Shown here: positions 6,589-6,914 of the stretch, piece by piece | How the letters are laid out: every line of letters begins with the position of its first letter | Numbering within the stretch: position 1 is the stretch's first letter | Assembly: GCA_035486285.1 (NCBI GenBank) | Contig: DATHNF010000054.1 | Span: 1 to 6,914, forward strand | DNA: 6,914 nucleotides | Reading direction: 5' to 3' | From: DATHNF01 sp035486285 | GTDB lineage: Bacteria > Patescibacteriota > Saccharimonadia > Saccharimonadales > UBA4665 | Position numbers and translations under genes: made by a program | The notes under the pieces: model-generated | Told to the model about the DNA's origin: nothing | Database searches by the model: none | What the model saw: the letters and a program-made list of their open reading frames with translations, nothing else

Positions 6589-6914
6589 ATGAATGACATC
6601 ACTAACAAAACCAGCGAACTAGACAAAAAGCTAACCGACATACTCCTCACGCCCTCCTGGCTGAGCGGGCTGATAGCTGTTTTCTCGGGCCTGTTGTTGA
6701 CCGTGGGAGTGATCATTGCCTCGAGCGTTGATAGCAGCCAAGTCCAACAACAGCTCGTCACGTTGCAGAACACCACAGCCCCGGCGCTCACATTACCTGG
6801 CGGCACGGTTCCCAACGCTAGCAATAATGTGTTGCAAACCAGCTGGCCGCTGCTGGTCTTCTGGGGATTTGTGGGGTTAGCGGTCTATTTCGTTGTCGAA
6901 GCGGTTGTCGGGGC
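6589..6914 (+). CDS. Small membrane protein with two predicted helices, 3' end beyond window
   Basis: An ATG at 6589 opens a frame that stays open for 108 codons to the right edge. I do not recognise the family. The first 23 residues are polar and mixed in charge (KTSELDKKLTD), followed by a hydrophobic segment at about 24-45 (WLSGLIAVFSGLLLTVGVII). A Gln/Asn/Thr/Ser-rich stretch follows at about 46-84 (for example SSQVQQQLVTLQNTTAP), probably extracytoplasmic. A second hydrophobic segment starts near 86 (WPLLVFWGFVGLAVYFVV). No cleavage site is evident, so the first helix is more likely an anchor than a signal peptide. It follows lepA by 83 bp in the same direction and may be cotranscribed or use the TACAAT box. 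A membrane protein is clear; any function would be a guess. Confidence 0.7.
   Translation, partial: MNDITNKTSELDKKLTDILLTPSWLSGLIAVFSGLLLTVGVIIASSVDSSQVQQQLVTLQNTTAPALTLPGGTVPNASNNVLQTSWPLLVFWGFVGLAVYFVVEAVVG

Noticed and set aside
6564..6824. Minus-strand 86-residue open frame at the right end
   Set aside because: It is antisense to the membrane protein frame, which starts cleanly at 6589 and stays open to the window edge; its hydrophobicity mirrors the complementary strand.

Overview
The window looks like ordinary chromosome from a small-genome bacterium, most probably of the Patescibacteria (CPR) radiation, perhaps Saccharibacteria. This is inferred from the overall look of the proteins (an Arg/Lys-variant LepA, a compact MurJ, membrane and hypothetical proteins with no familiar match), the absence of Shine-Dalgarno sequences, and -10 boxes placed almost on top of start codons. 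No 16S or marker comparison was possible. The standard genetic code fits: all stops seen are TAG or TAA, and no intact frame needs TGA read as an amino acid. Sampled lines give about 47-55% GC. No mobile element, CRISPR array, tRNA or rRNA was seen.

Layout from left to right. (1) On the minus strand, running off the left edge, is a CCA-adding tRNA nucleotidyltransferase of the HD-domain (E. coli Cca) type. It is conserved over about 370 residues but interrupted by one missing base exactly at its catalytic GG motif near position 944. (2) A divergent promoter region of about 160 bp follows. (3) On the plus strand is murJ, a complete lipid II flippase. (4) A 115-bp AT-rich gap carries a perfect TATAAT box just before radC. 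(5) radC overlaps a small 99-codon hypothetical gene by 11 bp, forming a coupled pair. (6) A 196-residue hypothetical gene on the minus strand converges on that pair with only 27 bp between stops. (7) A 73-bp divergent intergenic region holds back-to-back promoters. (8) lepA (elongation factor 4) is complete on the plus strand. (9) The start of a small two-helix membrane protein runs off the right edge.

The genes do not form one pathway: tRNA 3'-end maturation, peptidoglycan precursor flipping, a RadC/JAB-domain protein and a ribosome-associated GTPase are neighbouring housekeeping units with mostly separate promoters. The murJ gene implies a peptidoglycan wall. I found no convincing new multi-gene system. 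The observations most worth checking are the frameshift in the CCA enzyme, the repeated leaderless-type promoter spacing, and the two uncharacterised genes beside radC and lepA.
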